Positions 5,481 to 6,397 of a stretch of 6,397 nucleotides of DNA are shown here, in pieces. Origin of the DNA: JAVVEZ01 sp032250895 (GTDB lineage Bacteria; Pseudomonadota; Gammaproteobacteria; Pseudomonadales; Pseudohongiellaceae); the NCBI GenBank assembly GCA_032250895.1, contig JAVVEZ010000131.1, positions 1-6,397 of the forward strand, written 5' to 3'. Position 1 is the stretch's first letter. Each line of letters opens with the position of its first letter. The notes beneath the pieces are model-generated. The model was not told the DNA's origin. It was given only the letters and a program-made list of their open reading frames with translations, and did no database searches. The translations under genes and the position numbers were made by a program.

Positions 5481-6338
5481 TCACATGGCCTTGACGCTCA
5501 CGCTGACATACAGCGCCGGCGCCAGGCCCGGGAGACCGATGAAATCCCCTGCCACCGGAGGCACTGCGTCCGGCCAGGCCGCGACGGCCACCGGTATATG
5601 ATCGCTGCCCGCCAGCTTGCCAATGGTGGGATCGAAACCCTTCCAGCCGGCTCCCGGCAAATAGACTTCGGCCCAGGCATGCGTGGAACCCAAGCCCTGT
5701 TCGGATACAGGGGCATAGAGATAACCGCTGACAAAACGCGCCGCCAGGCCCAGCATACGCGCAGCTGCCATGAACAGATTGGCAAAATCACGACAGGAGC
5801 CACTGCCATGATTCAGGGTCTGCGCCGGCGTCTGCACCCCCGGCTCCTCACGCACCCGGTATTGCAGGCCCGTGTGAATGCCGACACAGAGATTTTGCAG
5901 CAGCGCATAGGTTTCCGGGCCCTGACCCGGCTGCCAGAAATTGCTCAGCCAGTTGCGCAACACCTGATCAAACTCGCCGTTCTGCACATAGAAATAAGGA
6001 AACATTTCTGATACTTCTTTTTCGCGGTAGCTGAAGGGGTAGAAAAGCGCATAATCCTCCACCAGAAAATCCAGCGGTGCATCATTGAAATTCTGCAGTT
6101 CCACTTCACTGAGCATCACCAGGGCCTGGGCGCCCTCACTGAAGCTGGCCACGGTGATCGAATTGTCATAAATATCACGATGGCTTTTGAGTTGTGCCTC
6201 AGGCGATACGCTCAGGCGAAAGGAATCGATGCGCACCTCGTGGCCTTCCCGGGGTCTGAGCAGCAGACGCTGGGGCAGCAGGGTCACCCGTTCTGAAAAT
6301 TCATAACGGGTCTCGTGCCATATCTTCAATCTACGCAC
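5481..6338 (-). CDS. Transglutaminase-like family protein
   Basis: This 285-residue protein has an N-terminal beta-rich domain typical of bacterial transglutaminase-like proteins (about 1-90, starting RLKIWHETRYEFSERVTLLPQRLLLRPR), followed by a papain-like transglutaminase core. The triad is visible as Cys182 (GSGSCRDFANL), His220 (STHAWAEVYLPGAGW) and Asp236 (GFDPT). There is no signal peptide or membrane segment, so it should be cytoplasmic. Such genes usually follow a DUF403 (alpha-E) gene and a circularly permuted ATP-grasp gene, a set linked to peptide or amide chemistry of uncertain product; those partners would lie past the right edge. The start is GTG (6338-6336), supported by AGGAG nine bases upstream and an in-frame TGA just before it. 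No functional link to the lig genes is evident. Confidence 0.88.
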   Translation of the reverse strand: MRRLKIWHETRYEFSERVTLLPQRLLLRPREGHEVRIDSFRLSVSPEAQLKSHRDIYDNSITVASFSEGAQALVMLSEVELQNFNDAPLDFLVEDYALFYPFSYREKEVSEMFPYFYVQNGEFDQVLRNWLSNFWQPGQGPETYALLQNLCVGIHTGLQYRVREEPGVQTPAQTLNHGSGSCRDFANLFMAAARMLGLAARFVSGYLYAPVSEQGLGSTHAWAEVYLPGAGWKGFDPTIGKLAGSDHIPVAVAAWPDAVPPVAGDFIGLPGLAPALYVSVSVKAM

Positions 6339-6347
6339 CGCTTGTCA

Positions 6348-6352
6348 CTCCT
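6348..6352 (-). promoter_or_regulatory. Shine-Dalgarno for the GTG start of the transglutaminase-like gene
   Basis: AGGAG on the minus strand (complement of 6348-6352) lies nine bases before GTG 6338. A TGA (complement of 6345-6347) follows it directly and is in frame with the GTG, so translation cannot start further upstream in this frame. In that frame the sequence is open from this TGA to the window edge, so the TGA could also be the stop codon of a preceding gene that lies mostly off-window. Confidence 0.7.
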
Positions 6353-6397
6353 GTTGGCCGCAGTACACAGAGGCAGGGACTCGACAAAGTTCCCGAA

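Overview
The window looks like a chromosomal piece of a moderately GC-rich proteobacterium, probably gamma- or betaproteobacterial. That placement rests on gene content and codon choice read by eye. Most of it is a compact cluster for the meta-cleavage (4,5-cleavage) branch of protocatechuate catabolism, the route known from lignin-degrading sphingomonads (lig genes) and from gallate metabolism in Pseudomonas (gal genes).

Layout. Positions 1-99 hold three consecutive inverted repeats at the 3' end of galD. The minus-strand gene galD/ligU (4-oxalomesaconate tautomerase, 89-1153) is divergent from ligK (CHA/HMG aldolase, 1314-2012). The 160 bp between them carries a good sigma70-type promoter for ligK, a weaker one for galD, and short repeats that could bind a regulator. 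A terminator-like hairpin and an AT-rich array of T-tracts with 11-12 bp spacing (2013-2117) separate ligK from ligA (2118-2564). Then follow ligB (2570-3415), a GC-rich intercistronic hairpin (3413-3451), ligC (3497-4459) and an aldo/keto reductase (4467-5456). The last gene, on the minus strand, encodes a transglutaminase-like protein (5481-6338) and is convergent with the cluster. It is probably unrelated to catabolism.

How the genes work together. LigA and LigB form the Fe(II) extradiol dioxygenase that opens protocatechuate to 4-carboxy-2-hydroxymuconate-6-semialdehyde. LigC oxidises the cyclic hemiacetal of that product to 2-pyrone-4,6-dicarboxylate (PDC). PDC hydrolase (LigI), which is not in the window, would give 4-oxalomesaconate. 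GalD/LigU isomerises this for a hydratase (LigJ/GalB, also not in the window). LigK splits the resulting 4-carboxy-4-hydroxy-2-oxoadipate to pyruvate and oxaloacetate. The aldo/keto reductase has an intact catalytic tetrad and sits 7 nt behind ligC, so it is probably co-transcribed, but its substrate cannot be read from sequence.

I found no mobile element, CRISPR array, tRNA, rRNA or clearly undescribed system. The most unusual features are non-coding: the T-tract array before ligA, the hairpin series at the left edge, the competing hairpins between ligB and ligC, and the repeats in the divergent promoter region.
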